Of a DNA stretch of 64,000 bases, positions 8,999 to 17,347 are shown piece by piece; positions within the stretch are counted from its first letter, which is position 1, and every line of letters begins with the position of its first letter. The notes below the pieces were generated by a model that searched no databases, was not told where the DNA came from, and saw only the letters and a program-made list of their open reading frames with translations. Both the position numbers and the translations under genes were made by a program. The stretch is from positions 5,518,001 through 5,582,000 of the forward strand of contig NZ_CP043959.1 of NCBI RefSeq assembly GCF_008632955.1. The letters run 5' to 3'. The stretch is from Streptomyces tendae. Its GTDB lineage: Bacteria > Actinomycetota > Actinomycetes > Streptomycetales > Streptomycetaceae.

Positions 8999-9372
8999 GA
9001 CGATGCGTGCCTTTCGGGAGACCTCTGCGGGCGCCCCCTAGGCCATGCGAGGGAGGGAGGCCCGACCTGTCGAAGCGTTGATCGGTCTCACCTCCTCGAG
9101 TCGCAGCCGTGCACGGCGGCAGGAACGTACCACGGTGGTGCGCCGGAACGCCCCAGCCCTCCATGGGAGTAGTGCCGGCACCGGCGGGGCCCCGTCGGGG
9201 GCGGCCGCCCGGATGCCGTCGACCGGCCCCCGCCTGAGGCTGGAGGCGTGGAGGCATGAAGACGAGCAATAGATTAGAGTTAGCATCTAAACGTGAGTCG
9301 ATCCGCATCGGCACGCGGCGACCCGCGCACACGCGCACACGCGCACCGGAACGGAACGGAAAAGAGACCGAC
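8999..9372. other. Divergent intergenic region, no gene seen
   Basis: This 374-base gap separates the minus-strand hydrolase from the plus-strand DUF1330 gene. It contains an A/T-rich patch near 9268-9290 that holds an operator-like inverted repeat (listed separately). Open frames crossing it look like non-coding shadow and have no ribosome site. Confidence 0.5.
9274..9290 (+). promoter_or_regulatory. Operator-like inverted repeat upstream of the DUF1330 gene
   Basis: TTAGA (9274-9278) and TCTAA (9286-9290) form an inverted repeat with a seven-base spacer in an A/T-rich island, about 83 bases before the DUF1330 start. The TTAG...CTAA form is common for MarR and TetR repressors. The bound protein is not identifiable. 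Confidence 0.35.
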
Positions 9373-9732
9373 ATGAGCACCTACCTGATCAACCACCTGC
9401 GGATCCCCGGTGACGTCCCCAACGAGGAAGGGCTGTCCTACCTGGAGCAGGTCGAGGCGACCGTCGCGCCGTTCGGGGGGAAGTGGCTCGCGCAGGGAGA
9501 GGTGGACGTGGTCGAAGGAGCGTGGCCGGGGACGGTCGTGCTGATGGAGTTCCCCGACCGCGCCGCAGCGGAGGCCTGGTACAACTCCCCCGAGTACCGG
9601 GACATCCGTCCCCTGCGGGTCAACAACGCCATCTCGGACCTGGTCCTGGTCGACAGCCTTCCCGACGGTTTCACCGTGCGCGGCTTCGCACAGCAGGTCC
9701 GCGCCATGGTGGCGCAGGCTTCCGACAGCTGA
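9373..9732 (+). CDS. DUF1330 family protein
   Basis: A 119-residue protein of the DUF1330 dimeric alpha/beta barrel family. Typical motifs are FGGKWLAQGE (about 34-43), VLMEFPDRAAAEAWYNSPEYRDIRPLR (about 57-83) and the following hydrophobic strand. ATG 9373 (MSTYLINHLR) is preferred over an upstream ATG at 9256, because the extra 39 residues are basic low-complexity and GGAA precedes 9373. Proteins of this family have no settled biochemical role. Expression may be controlled by the inverted repeat at 9274-9290. Confidence 0.85.
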   Translation: MSTYLINHLRIPGDVPNEEGLSYLEQVEATVAPFGGKWLAQGEVDVVEGAWPGTVVLMEFPDRAAAEAWYNSPEYRDIRPLRVNNAISDLVLVDSLPDGFTVRGFAQQVRAMVAQASDS

Positions 9733-9750
9733 CCTCCCCGGAGCCGGTGG

Positions 9751-10407
9751 TCAGAACGCCGACATCTCCCACAGCAGCAGCTCCGTCTCCGTGACCGCCA
9801 CCGCCTCGACGTTCTTCTCGTCCGTGAGGCGGGCCGCGTCGCCCGGTTCCAGCAGCTCACCGTCCAGGCGGACCGTGCCGCGGACCACGTGGGCGTAGAG
9901 GTACGGCGCGTCCGGGACCGCCGTCCGCTCCCCCACGGCCAGGCGGCGGACGTGCAGCATCGCCCCCGCCTCCGGGAGGGCGTACGGCGTGGAGTCCGCT
10001 ATGCCGCGGACGACCTCGTACCGCGGTTCGCCGCCCGGCTTCAGCGGGGCCAGCCACATCTGGAGGAAGGTCAGCGAGGACCGGCCCGCGTTCCGCTCCA
10101 CGTGCCGCACCCCCGACGCCGCGCTGAGGCGCTGCACGTCGCCGGGGCGGATCACCGTCTCGTGGCCCGTGGAGTCACGGTGGGTCAGCTCGCCCGCGAC
10201 CACCCACGTCACGATCTCGGTGTGGCTGTGCGGGTGCTCGTCGAAGCCCGCGCCCGGACCCAGGTGCTCCTCGTTGCAGGCGATCACCGCGCCGAAGCGG
10301 AGGTTGTCCGGGTCGTAGTGCGGGCCGAAGGACAGGGCGTGCCACGACTCGATCCCGGCCGCCGGATCGCCGCCCCGAAAGCGCTCGCTCGCCCGCCTCA
10401 CGTCCAT
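9751..10407 (-). CDS. Pirin family protein
   Basis: A 218-residue bicupin of the pirin family. Metal-binding motifs are visible in HPHSHTEIVTWVVAGELTHRDS (His-His-His set near residues 58-80), and RLSAASGVRHVERN is the typical second motif. The C-terminal half (LYAHVVRGTVRLDGELLEPGDAARL) is the second cupin. Start ATG 10407 (MDVRRASERF) matches family N-termini; an adjacent GTG at 10410 is an alternative. Pirins include quercetinase-like enzymes and redox-sensing partners; which applies is unknown. The gene converges with the DUF1330 gene, 18 bases apart, and is divergent from fasR. Confidence 0.9.
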   Translation of the reverse strand: MDVRRASERFRGGDPAAGIESWHALSFGPHYDPDNLRFGAVIACNEEHLGPGAGFDEHPHSHTEIVTWVVAGELTHRDSTGHETVIRPGDVQRLSAASGVRHVERNAGRSSLTFLQMWLAPLKPGGEPRYEVVRGIADSTPYALPEAGAMLHVRRLAVGERTAVPDAPYLYAHVVRGTVRLDGELLEPGDAARLTDEKNVEAVAVTETELLLWEMSAF

Positions 10408-10550
10408 CACGGCATCCACCGTAGGCCCTGTCCGGCGGGGCCGGGACGGCGCACGGCCGGGGCACCGGAGCCCGGACGCGGGGCACGGACCGGCGGCCGG
10501 GGCGCGACCCGGGGCACGCTCGGCCGTCCGGATGAGGCAGTCTTGTCCCC

Positions 10551-11756
10551 GTGCCCGAACCCGAAACCAGTACCCCCGAACCCGACGCACGCCCCGCCCA
10601 TCCGCACACCGCGACCCTCAAGCGGCTGGAGCAGTCGTCCGGCAGTCTCGCCGCCCAGGCCATCGCGCGGATGGACGAGACGCTGCCCTGGTACCGGGCC
10701 ATGCCCCCGGAGAACCGTTCCTGGATCGGTCTGGTCGCCCAGGCGGGCATCGCCGCCTTCACCGAGTGGTTCCGGCACCCCGACGCCCCGCAGGCCATCT
10801 CCACCGACGTCTTCGGCACCGCGCCGCGCGAGCTGACCCGGGCCATCACGCTGCGCCAGACCGTGGAGATGGTGCGGACCACGATCGAGGTGATGGAGAC
10901 CGCCATCGACGAGGTGGCGGCGCCGGGCGACGAGAGCGTGCTGCGCGAGGCGCTCCTCGTGTACGCCCGCGAGATCGCCTTCGCCACCGCCCAGGTGTAC
11001 GCCCAGGCCGCCGAGGCACGCGGTGCCTGGGACGCGCGCCTGGAGTCGCTGGTGGTGAACGCCGTGCTCAGCGGGGAGGCCGACGAGGGCGCCGTCTCGC
11101 GGGCCGCCGCCCTCGGCTGGAACTCGCCGGAGCACGTGTGCGTGGTGCTGGGCACCGCCCCCGACGGGGACTCCGAGCTGACCGTGGAGGCGATCCGGCG
11201 GGCCGCCCGGCACGCCAAACTGCAGGTGCTCACCGGGGTGCTCGGCGACCGGCTCGTCGTCATCGCCGGCGGCAGCGACAACCCGCTCGCCGTCGCGAAG
11301 TCGCTGATCGGGCCGTACGCGGCCGGGCCCGTCGTCGCCGGCCCCGTGGTGCCGGACCTGCTGGCCGCGACCCGGTCCGCGCAGGCCGCCGCCGCCGGAC
11401 TCAAGGCGTGTTCCGCCTGGCAGGACGCCCCGCGCCCGGTGCTGGCGGACGATCTGCTGCCGGAGCGCGCGATGGCCGGGGACCCCTCGGCGCGCGAGCA
11501 GTTGGTGGAGGAGATCTACAGACCGCTCGAGGAGGCCGGCGCCGCGCTGCTGGAGACACTCAGCGTGTATCTGGAGCAGGCGAGCAGCCTCGAAGGCGCG
11601 GCACGCATGCTGTTCGTGCATCCCAACACCGTGCGTTACCGGCTTCGACGTGTGACAGACGTCACCGGTTGGTCACCCTCCGATGTACGCTCTGCGTTCA
11701 CCCTGCGGATCGCGCTGATCCTGGGGCGTCTGGTCGATGGCGATCCTCAGTCCTAG
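10551..11756 (+). CDS. fasR: FasR, PucR/CdaR-type regulator of fatty-acid synthase genes
   Basis: A 401-residue transcription factor. The C-terminus carries the PucR-type helix-turn-helix (SSLEGAARMLFVHPNTVRYRLRRV, about 343-368); the N-terminal two-thirds is a GGDEF-like/ligand region. It lies immediately upstream of fabD in the same orientation. That is the position of FasR in Streptomyces, where it is known to activate the fabD-fabH-acpP-fabF operon. GTG 10551 is the start. An inverted repeat between it and fabD is a candidate FasR site. Identification rests on family plus synteny. Confidence 0.88.
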   Translation: MPEPETSTPEPDARPAHPHTATLKRLEQSSGSLAAQAIARMDETLPWYRAMPPENRSWIGLVAQAGIAAFTEWFRHPDAPQAISTDVFGTAPRELTRAITLRQTVEMVRTTIEVMETAIDEVAAPGDESVLREALLVYAREIAFATAQVYAQAAEARGAWDARLESLVVNAVLSGEADEGAVSRAAALGWNSPEHVCVVLGTAPDGDSELTVEAIRRAARHAKLQVLTGVLGDRLVVIAGGSDNPLAVAKSLIGPYAAGPVVAGPVVPDLLAATRSAQAAAAGLKACSAWQDAPRPVLADDLLPERAMAGDPSAREQLVEEIYRPLEEAGAALLETLSVYLEQASSLEGAARMLFVHPNTVRYRLRRVTDVTGWSPSDVRSAFTLRIALILGRLVDGDPQS

Positions 11757-11758
11757 TC

Positions 11759-11779
11759 TTTTGTCGGGGGTCGACAAAA
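11759..11779 (+). promoter_or_regulatory. Perfect inverted repeat between fasR and fabD (candidate operator)
   Basis: TTTTGTCG (11759-11766) and CGACAAAA (11772-11779) form perfect eight-base arms around GGGGT, starting three bases after the fasR stop and ending 67 bases before fabD. The A/T-rich ends are conspicuous in this DNA. It sits where FasR is known to act on the fab promoter, so a FasR operator is the leading reading. A weak fasR terminator is the alternative. Confidence 0.5.
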
Positions 11780-11845
11780 CCCCCCTCGGTTCTTCGTCCT
11801 TGTCCCCACGGGCGGCCGTGCCCGTCCCCAAGAGAGAGTGTGAGA

Positions 11846-12760
11846 GTGCTCGTACTCGTCGCTCCCGGCCAGGGCTCCCAGACGCCCGGCTTCCTGACCG
11901 AATGGCTCGAACTCCCCGGTGCCACCGACCGTGTCGCCGCATGGTCCGACGCCATCGGACTCGACCTCGCCCACTACGGCACGAAGGCCGACGCGGACGC
12001 GATCCGCGACACGGCGGTCGCGCAGCCGCTGCTGGTCGCGGCCGGGCTGCTGTCCGCCTCGGCACTGGGTGACATCGCTCCCGGCGCGGTCGCGGGTCAC
12101 AGCGTCGGTGAGATCACCGCCGCCGCCCTCGCCGGCGTCCTCGACGACACCGCCGCCCTCTCCCTGGTCCGCAAGCGGGGTCTGGCCATGGCCGACGCCG
12201 CCGCGATCACCGGGACCGGCATGGCGGCGCTGCTCGGCGGCGACCCCGAGGTGACGGTGAAGCACCTGGAGAAGCTGGGTCTGACCCCGGCGAACATCAA
12301 CGGCGCCGGCCAGATCGTCGCCGCCGGCACCAAGGAGCAGATCGCCGCGCTGGAGGCGGACAAGCCCGAGGGTGTGCGCCGGGTGGTCGCGCTCCAGGTC
12401 GCCGGCGCCTTCCACACCCACCACATGGCCCCCGCGGTCGACGCGCTGGCGCAGGCCGCGAAGGCCCTCACGCCCGCCGACCCGACCGTCGCCTACGTGT
12501 CCAACAAGGACGGCAAGGCGGTCGCGACCGGCACCGAGGTGCTGGAGCGCCTGGTCGGCCAGGTCGCCAACCCGGTCCGCTGGGACCTGTGCATGGAGAC
12601 CTTCAAGGAACTCGGCGTCACGGCCCTCCTGGAGCTCTGCCCCGGCGGGACCCTCACCGGCCTGGCCAAGCGTGCCCTCCCCGGCGTCAAGACGCTGGCC
12701 CTGAAGACCCCCGCCGACCTCGAAGCGGCCCGCGAGCTCGTCGCCGAGCACGCCGCCTGA
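11846..12760 (+). CDS. fabD: Malonyl-CoA:ACP transacylase FabD
   Basis: A 304-residue enzyme that loads malonyl groups from CoA onto acyl carrier protein, the entry step of type II fatty-acid synthesis. Family motifs: APGQGSQ (6-12), the nucleophile elbow GHSVG with S86, and H190 in GAFHTHHM. GTG 11846 (MLVLVAPGQG) fits family N-termini and has a purine-rich AGAGAGAG before it; an in-frame GTG two codons upstream (11840) is an alternative. The operon continues into fabH after 22 bases. Confidence 0.96.
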   Translation: MLVLVAPGQGSQTPGFLTEWLELPGATDRVAAWSDAIGLDLAHYGTKADADAIRDTAVAQPLLVAAGLLSASALGDIAPGAVAGHSVGEITAAALAGVLDDTAALSLVRKRGLAMADAAAITGTGMAALLGGDPEVTVKHLEKLGLTPANINGAGQIVAAGTKEQIAALEADKPEGVRRVVALQVAGAFHTHHMAPAVDALAQAAKALTPADPTVAYVSNKDGKAVATGTEVLERLVGQVANPVRWDLCMETFKELGVTALLELCPGGTLTGLAKRALPGVKTLALKTPADLEAARELVAEHAA

Positions 12761-12782
12761 CGCCCCTAAGGAGCCGACCCGC

Positions 12783-13814
12783 ATGGCGAAGATCAAGCCC
12801 AGCAAGGGCGCCCCGTACGCGCGCATCCTCGGCGTGGGCGGCTACCGCCCCACCCGGGTCGTGCCGAACGAGGTGATCCTCGAGACGATCGACTCGTCCG
12901 ACGAGTGGATCCGCTCGCGCTCCGGGATCGAGACCAGGCACTGGGCCGGGCCCGAGGAGACCGTCGCCGCGATGTCGATCGAGGCGTCCGGCAAGGCGAT
13001 CGCGGACGCCGGGATCGACGCCTCGCAGATCGGCGCCGTCGTCGTGTCGACCGTGTCGCACTTCGCCCAGACCCCGGCCGTCGCCACCGAGATCGCCGAC
13101 AAGCTCGGCACGGACAAGGCGGCCGCCTTCGACATCTCCGCCGGCTGCGCGGGCTTCGGCTACGGCCTGACCCTCGCCAAGGGCATGGTCGTCGAGGGGT
13201 CCGCCGAGTACGTCCTGGTCATCGGCGTGGAGCGGCTGAGCGACCTGACCGACCTGGAGGACCGCGCCACGGCCTTCCTGTTCGGCGACGGCGCGGGCGC
13301 CGTGGTCGTCGGCCCCTCGCAGGAGCCGGCCATCGGCCCGACCGTGTGGGGCTCCGAGGGCGACAAGTCCGAAACGATCAAGCAGACCGTCACCTGGGAC
13401 CGCTTCCACATCGGGGACGTCACCGAGCTGCCCCTGGACAGCAAGGGCAACATCAAGTTCCCCGCGATCACCCAGGAAGGCCAGGCGGTGTTCCGCTGGG
13501 CCGTGTTCGAGATGGCGAAGGTCGCCCAGCAGGCGCTGGACGCGGCCGGCATCACCCCGGACGAACTGGACGTCTTCATCCCGCACCAGGCCAACGTGCG
13601 GATCATCGACTCGATGGTGAAGACCCTCAAGCTGCCGGAGCACGTCACGGTCGCGCGTGACATCCGCACCACCGGCAACACCTCGGCCGCCTCGATCCCG
13701 CTCGCGATGGAGCGGCTCCTGGCGACCGGCGAGGCGAAGAGCGGCGACACCGCGCTCGTCATCGGCTTCGGGGCGGGTCTCGTGTTCGCCGCGACTGTCG
13801 TTACCCTCCCCTAG
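12783..13814 (+). CDS. fabH: 3-oxoacyl-ACP synthase III FabH
   Basis: A 343-residue initiating ketosynthase: it condenses a short acyl-CoA primer with malonyl-ACP. The Cys-His-Asn triad is C122 (SAGCAGFGYG), H268 (IPHQANVRI) and N299 (TGNTSAAS). In Streptomyces this enzyme accepts branched primers such as isobutyryl-CoA, which gives iso/anteiso fatty acids. A good AAGGAG site lies before ATG 12783. It follows fabD in the operon. Confidence 0.96.
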   Translation: MAKIKPSKGAPYARILGVGGYRPTRVVPNEVILETIDSSDEWIRSRSGIETRHWAGPEETVAAMSIEASGKAIADAGIDASQIGAVVVSTVSHFAQTPAVATEIADKLGTDKAAAFDISAGCAGFGYGLTLAKGMVVEGSAEYVLVIGVERLSDLTDLEDRATAFLFGDGAGAVVVGPSQEPAIGPTVWGSEGDKSETIKQTVTWDRFHIGDVTELPLDSKGNIKFPAITQEGQAVFRWAVFEMAKVAQQALDAAGITPDELDVFIPHQANVRIIDSMVKTLKLPEHVTVARDIRTTGNTSAASIPLAMERLLATGEAKSGDTALVIGFGAGLVFAATVVTLP

Positions 13815-13894
13815 GCACTCCGTGCCGGATCATGCGTCCGGTACGCGAGGAAACACCGCCACACCCTCTGGAATCACAACGAAGGAGCGCCACC

Positions 13895-14143
13895 ATGGCC
13901 GCCACTCAGGAAGAGATCGTCGCCGGTCTCGCGGAGATCGTGAACGAGATCGCCGGCATCCCGGTTGAGGACGTCCAGCTGGACAAGTCCTTCACCGACG
14001 ACCTGGACGTCGACTCGCTGTCCATGGTCGAGGTCGTCGTCGCCGCCGAAGAGCGCTTCGACGTCAAGATCCCGGACGACGACGTCAAGAACCTCAAGAC
14101 CGTCGGCGACGCGACCGAGTACATCCTCAAGCACCAGGCCTGA
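13895..14143 (+). CDS. acpP: Acyl carrier protein of fatty-acid synthesis
   Basis: An 82-residue acidic four-helix carrier protein. S41 in the DVDSLSMVE motif is the 4'-phosphopantetheine attachment site. AAGGAG precedes ATG 13895 (MAATQEEIV). Its place between fabH and fabF marks it as the primary-metabolism ACP rather than a polyketide ACP. A small perfect hairpin at 14170-14189 lies between it and fabF. Confidence 0.97.
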   Translation: MAATQEEIVAGLAEIVNEIAGIPVEDVQLDKSFTDDLDVDSLSMVEVVVAAEERFDVKIPDDDVKNLKTVGDATEYILKHQA

Positions 14144-14169
14144 GCCCGCGCGGGGCGTGAGCCCCGTCA

Positions 14170-14189
14170 GGGCCGGGACACCCCGGCCC
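14170..14189 (+). other. Hairpin between acpP and fabF
   Basis: GGGCCGGG (14170-14177) pairs with CCCGGCCC (14182-14189) around ACAC. It lies in the 103-base acpP-fabF gap. It could be a partial terminator or an mRNA processing/stability element that lets acpP mRNA exceed fabF. This is inference from position only. Confidence 0.4.
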
Positions 14190-14246
14190 CGCCACCCGGC
14201 GGTGGCGCCGTACGCATCCTCGTCAATCGTTGGAGAAAGAATTCCG

Positions 14247-15518
14247 ATGAGCTCGACCAATCGCACCGTGGTCGTCACCGGTATCGGCGCAACCACACCG
14301 CTGGGTGGCGACGCGGCCTCTACCTGGGAGGGCCTCGTCGCCGGTCGCTCCGGCGTGAAGCCCCTGGAGCAGGAGTGGGCCGCCGAGCAGGCGGTCCGCA
14401 TCGCGGCCCCCGTGGCCGTGGAACCCACCGAGGTCATTCCCCGGCCGCAGGCCCGCCGCCTGGACCGCTCGGCGCAGTTCGCGCTCGTCGCGGCCAAGGA
14501 GGCCTGGGCGGACGCCGGGTTCGAGGCCAAGGCCGGCGAGGACCCGAACGTCGACCCCGACCGGCTGGGCGCGGTGATCGCCTCCGGCATCGGCGGCGTG
14601 ACGACCCTGCTGGACCAGTACGACGTGCTGAAGGAGAAGGGCGTACGCCGCGTCTCCCCGCACACCGTCCCCATGCTGATGCCGAACGGCCCGTCCGCGA
14701 ACGTGGGTCTCGCGGTCGGCGCCCGCGCGGGCGTGCACACCCCGGTGTCCGCGTGCGCCTCGGGCGCGGAGGCCATCGGCTACGCCATCGAGATGATCCG
14801 CACCGGGCGCGCCGACGTGGTCGTCGCGGGCGGTACGGAGGCGGCGATCCACCCGCTGCCGATCGCCGCGTTCGGCAACATGATGGCGATGTCCAAGAAC
14901 AACGACGACCCGCAGGGCGCCTCGCGCCCCTACGACGTCGCCCGGGACGGCTTCGTCCTCGGCGAGGGCGCGGGTGTGGTCGTCCTGGAGTCCGCCGAGC
15001 ACGCCGCCGCGCGCGGCGCCCGCGTCTACGCGGAGGCGGTCGGCCAGGGCATCTCGGCCGACGCGCACGACATCGTGCAGCCGGAGCCGGAGGGGCGGGG
15101 CATCTCGCACGCCCTGCAGAACCTGATGGACCGCACCGACCTGGACCCGGCGGAGATCGTGCACGTGAACGCGCACGCGACGTCGACGCCGGCGGGTGAC
15201 ATCGCCGAGCTGAAGGCGCTGCGGAAGGTCTTCGGGGACGACACGGACCACATGGCGGTCTCCGCGACGAAGTCGATGACCGGGCATCTGCTCGGTGGCG
15301 CCGGTGGCGTGGAGTCCGTGGCCACCGTGCTGGCGCTGTACCACCGGGTGGCGCCGCCGACGATCAACGTGGAGAACCTGGATCCCGAGGCCGAGGCGGC
15401 TGCGGACGTGGTGCGCGGTGAGGCGCGGAAGCTGCCCGTGGACGGGCGGATCGCCGCGTTGAACGACTCGTTCGGGTTCGGTGGGCACAACGTGGTGCTG
15501 GCGTTCCGGACGGTTTGA
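14247..15518 (+). CDS. fabF: 3-oxoacyl-ACP synthase II FabF
   Basis: A 423-residue elongating ketosynthase of type II fatty-acid synthesis. The Cys-His-His triad is C170 (VSACASGAEA), H310 (NAHATSTPAGD) and H347 (KSMTGHLLGGAG), with K342. GGAGAAAG precedes ATG 14247 (MSSTNRTVVV). It is the last gene of the fab operon and is followed by a strong terminator. Confidence 0.96.
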   Translation: MSSTNRTVVVTGIGATTPLGGDAASTWEGLVAGRSGVKPLEQEWAAEQAVRIAAPVAVEPTEVIPRPQARRLDRSAQFALVAAKEAWADAGFEAKAGEDPNVDPDRLGAVIASGIGGVTTLLDQYDVLKEKGVRRVSPHTVPMLMPNGPSANVGLAVGARAGVHTPVSACASGAEAIGYAIEMIRTGRADVVVAGGTEAAIHPLPIAAFGNMMAMSKNNDDPQGASRPYDVARDGFVLGEGAGVVVLESAEHAAARGARVYAEAVGQGISADAHDIVQPEPEGRGISHALQNLMDRTDLDPAEIVHVNAHATSTPAGDIAELKALRKVFGDDTDHMAVSATKSMTGHLLGGAGGVESVATVLALYHRVAPPTINVENLDPEAEAAADVVRGEARKLPVDGRIAALNDSFGFGGHNVVLAFRTV

Positions 15519-15540
15519 TCGCCCCCGGGGCGATTTCAGG

Positions 15541-15571
15541 AAGGGGCTCACCTCTGGGAGGTGGGCCCCTT
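15541..15571 (+). terminator. Strong terminator of the fab operon
   Basis: A 14-base stem: 15541-15554 (AAGGGGCTCACCTC) pairs with 15558-15571 around the loop TGG, with a single G-U type pair, followed by T-rich CTGTTGTTG. It starts 23 bases after the fabF stop. Confidence 0.8.
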
Positions 15572-15676
15572 CTGTTGTTGGCCGTTCGCGCAGTTCCCCG
15601 TGCCCCTTCGGGGGCGCGTATCTGGCTGCCGGTTCGTGGGGGTTGAGCGCGCAGTTCCCCGCGCCCATTTGGGGCG

Positions 15677-16171
15677 CTACACGACCTGGTGGAGCCAGCG
15701 GACCGGGGCGCCTTCGCCCGCGTAGCGGAAGGGTTCGAGTTCGTCGTCCCAGGGCTTGCCGAGGAGCCTGGCGATCTCCGACTCCAGGTCGGTCTCCTCC
15801 GCGCGGGAGCGGACCAGGGCGGCGCGCAGGCGGTCCTCCGGGATGAGGATGTCGCCGTGGATGCCGGTGACGGCGTGGAAGATGCCGAGGTCGGGGGTGC
15901 AGCTGTAGCGCTCGCCCTCCGCGCCGGCGCACGGCTCGGAGGTGACCTCGAAGCGCAGCATCTGCCAGCCGCGCAGCGCGGAGGCGAGCTTGGAGGCGGT
16001 GCCGGCCTGACCCTGCCAGGAGAACTCCGAGCGCCAGGTGCCGGGGGCGGCCGGCTGGCGGATCCAGTCCAGGCTGACGCGCGTGCCGAGCACCCCGGCG
16101 ACGGCCCACTCGACGTGCGGGCACAACGCGCGCGGCGCGGAGTGCACGTACAGAACTCCACGAGTCGTCAC
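15677..16171 (-). CDS. DUF3145 family protein
   Basis: A 164-residue actinobacterial protein of the DUF3145 family, recognised by sequence (TTRGVLYVHSAPRALCPHVEWAV at the N-terminus, GRPWDDELEPFRYAGEG-like C-terminus) and by its usual place next to fabF in Streptomyces. No catalytic motif or membrane segment is visible. GTG 16171 is chosen because GGAGG lies just upstream; longer starts add a low-complexity leader. Function unknown. It faces fabF, with the fab terminator between. Confidence 0.85.
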   Translation of the reverse strand: MTTRGVLYVHSAPRALCPHVEWAVAGVLGTRVSLDWIRQPAAPGTWRSEFSWQGQAGTASKLASALRGWQMLRFEVTSEPCAGAEGERYSCTPDLGIFHAVTGIHGDILIPEDRLRAALVRSRAEETDLESEIARLLGKPWDDELEPFRYAGEGAPVRWLHQVV

Positions 16172-16441
16172 CGGAACCTCCGGGCTGAGCGGGTCGTCTT
16201 CGATCGGGCGGAACAGGCGCGGCCCGCCGGGCCGCGCTGATGGCGAGGCTACCGTGCGACGGCGCGAGGAGTGTGACGTACCGTCCGTCCCGGCGGGGGA
16301 AAGTCGCACCGTTCACCCGGCAGGACGCCGGTGCGGGTGACGTGGGTTGCTTCCGGACGGGCCCCCGGACGGGCGGGAACTCCCGTGCGTTGTTATGGGT
16401 TGGGGACGGACGGATGTCACGGGACGCGCGGGAGGCGACGG

Positions 16442-17332
16442 ATGGAGCAGGCGACGCGGAGACGGGGCAGGGCCGTGCTCGCCGTGGCGGCGGCCGTCGC
16501 GTTCGGCGTGGCGGGCTGCGACGCCGTCGGCGGGGACGCTCCCGGCGCGGCGGGGACGAAGGCTCCGTCCCCCCGCCCCACGCCGCTGTGGGACACCCGT
16601 CCGGACTCGGTGGCCGCCGTCGGCGACTCGATCACCCGGGGGTTCGACGCGTGCGCGGTGCTGACGGACTGTCCGGAGGTGTCGTGGGCGACCGGCGGCA
16701 GCGAGGAGGTCGACAGTCTCGCCGTACGGCTGCTGGGGCGGGCCGGCGCGGCCGGGCGGAGCTGGAACTACGCGGCGACCGGCGCCCGGATGGAGGACCT
16801 GCCCGCGCAGATGGAGCGGGCGGTGCGGCGCGGTCCGGAACTGGTGGCGGTGATGGCGGGGGCGAACGACGCCTGCCGGGAGAGCGTGTCGGCGATGACG
16901 CCGGTGGCGGATTTCCGCGCCGACTTCGAGGCGGCGATGCGTACGCTGCGCCGGTCGCTGCCGAAGACGCAGGTGTACGTGGCGAGCGTGCCCGACCTGA
17001 AGCGGCTGTGGTCGCAGGGACGGACCAGCGCGCTGGGCAAGCAGGTGTGGAAGCTGGGCATCTGCCCGTCGATGCTGGGCGACGCGGACGCGCTGGACGC
17101 GGCGGCGACCGAGCGGCGGGCGACGGTGCAGAAGCGCGTGGAGGACTACAACGAGGTGCTGCGCGAGGTCTGCGCGAAGGACAGCCGCTGCCGTTCCGAC
17201 GAGGGCGAGGTGTACGCGTACCGGTTCGGCACCGCGCAACTGAGCCGCTGGGACTGGTTCCACCCCAGTGTCGACGGACAGGCCAAGCTGGCAGAGATCG
17301 CCTACCGGACGGTCACGGCGCCGGGGCCGTGA
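16442..17332 (+). CDS. SGNH/GDSL-family hydrolase lipoprotein
   Basis: A 296-residue secreted esterase/lipase-like enzyme. It begins with a basic n-region, a hydrophobic core and a lipobox VAGC with C26, so it is probably a membrane-anchored lipoprotein. SGNH blocks are visible: GDSIT with nucleophile S63, Gly and Asn of GAND (140-143), and D271/H274 in DWFHPS. Extra cysteines (C71, C77, C145, C208, C244, C250) suggest disulfides outside the cell. GGGAGG precedes ATG 16442. Substrate unknown. The next gene starts 15 bases later. Confidence 0.88.
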   Translation: MEQATRRRGRAVLAVAAAVAFGVAGCDAVGGDAPGAAGTKAPSPRPTPLWDTRPDSVAAVGDSITRGFDACAVLTDCPEVSWATGGSEEVDSLAVRLLGRAGAAGRSWNYAATGARMEDLPAQMERAVRRGPELVAVMAGANDACRESVSAMTPVADFRADFEAAMRTLRRSLPKTQVYVASVPDLKRLWSQGRTSALGKQVWKLGICPSMLGDADALDAAATERRATVQKRVEDYNEVLREVCAKDSRCRSDEGEVYAYRFGTAQLSRWDWFHPSVDGQAKLAEIAYRTVTAPGP

Positions 17333-17347
17333 CCTATTGTTTCGCAC

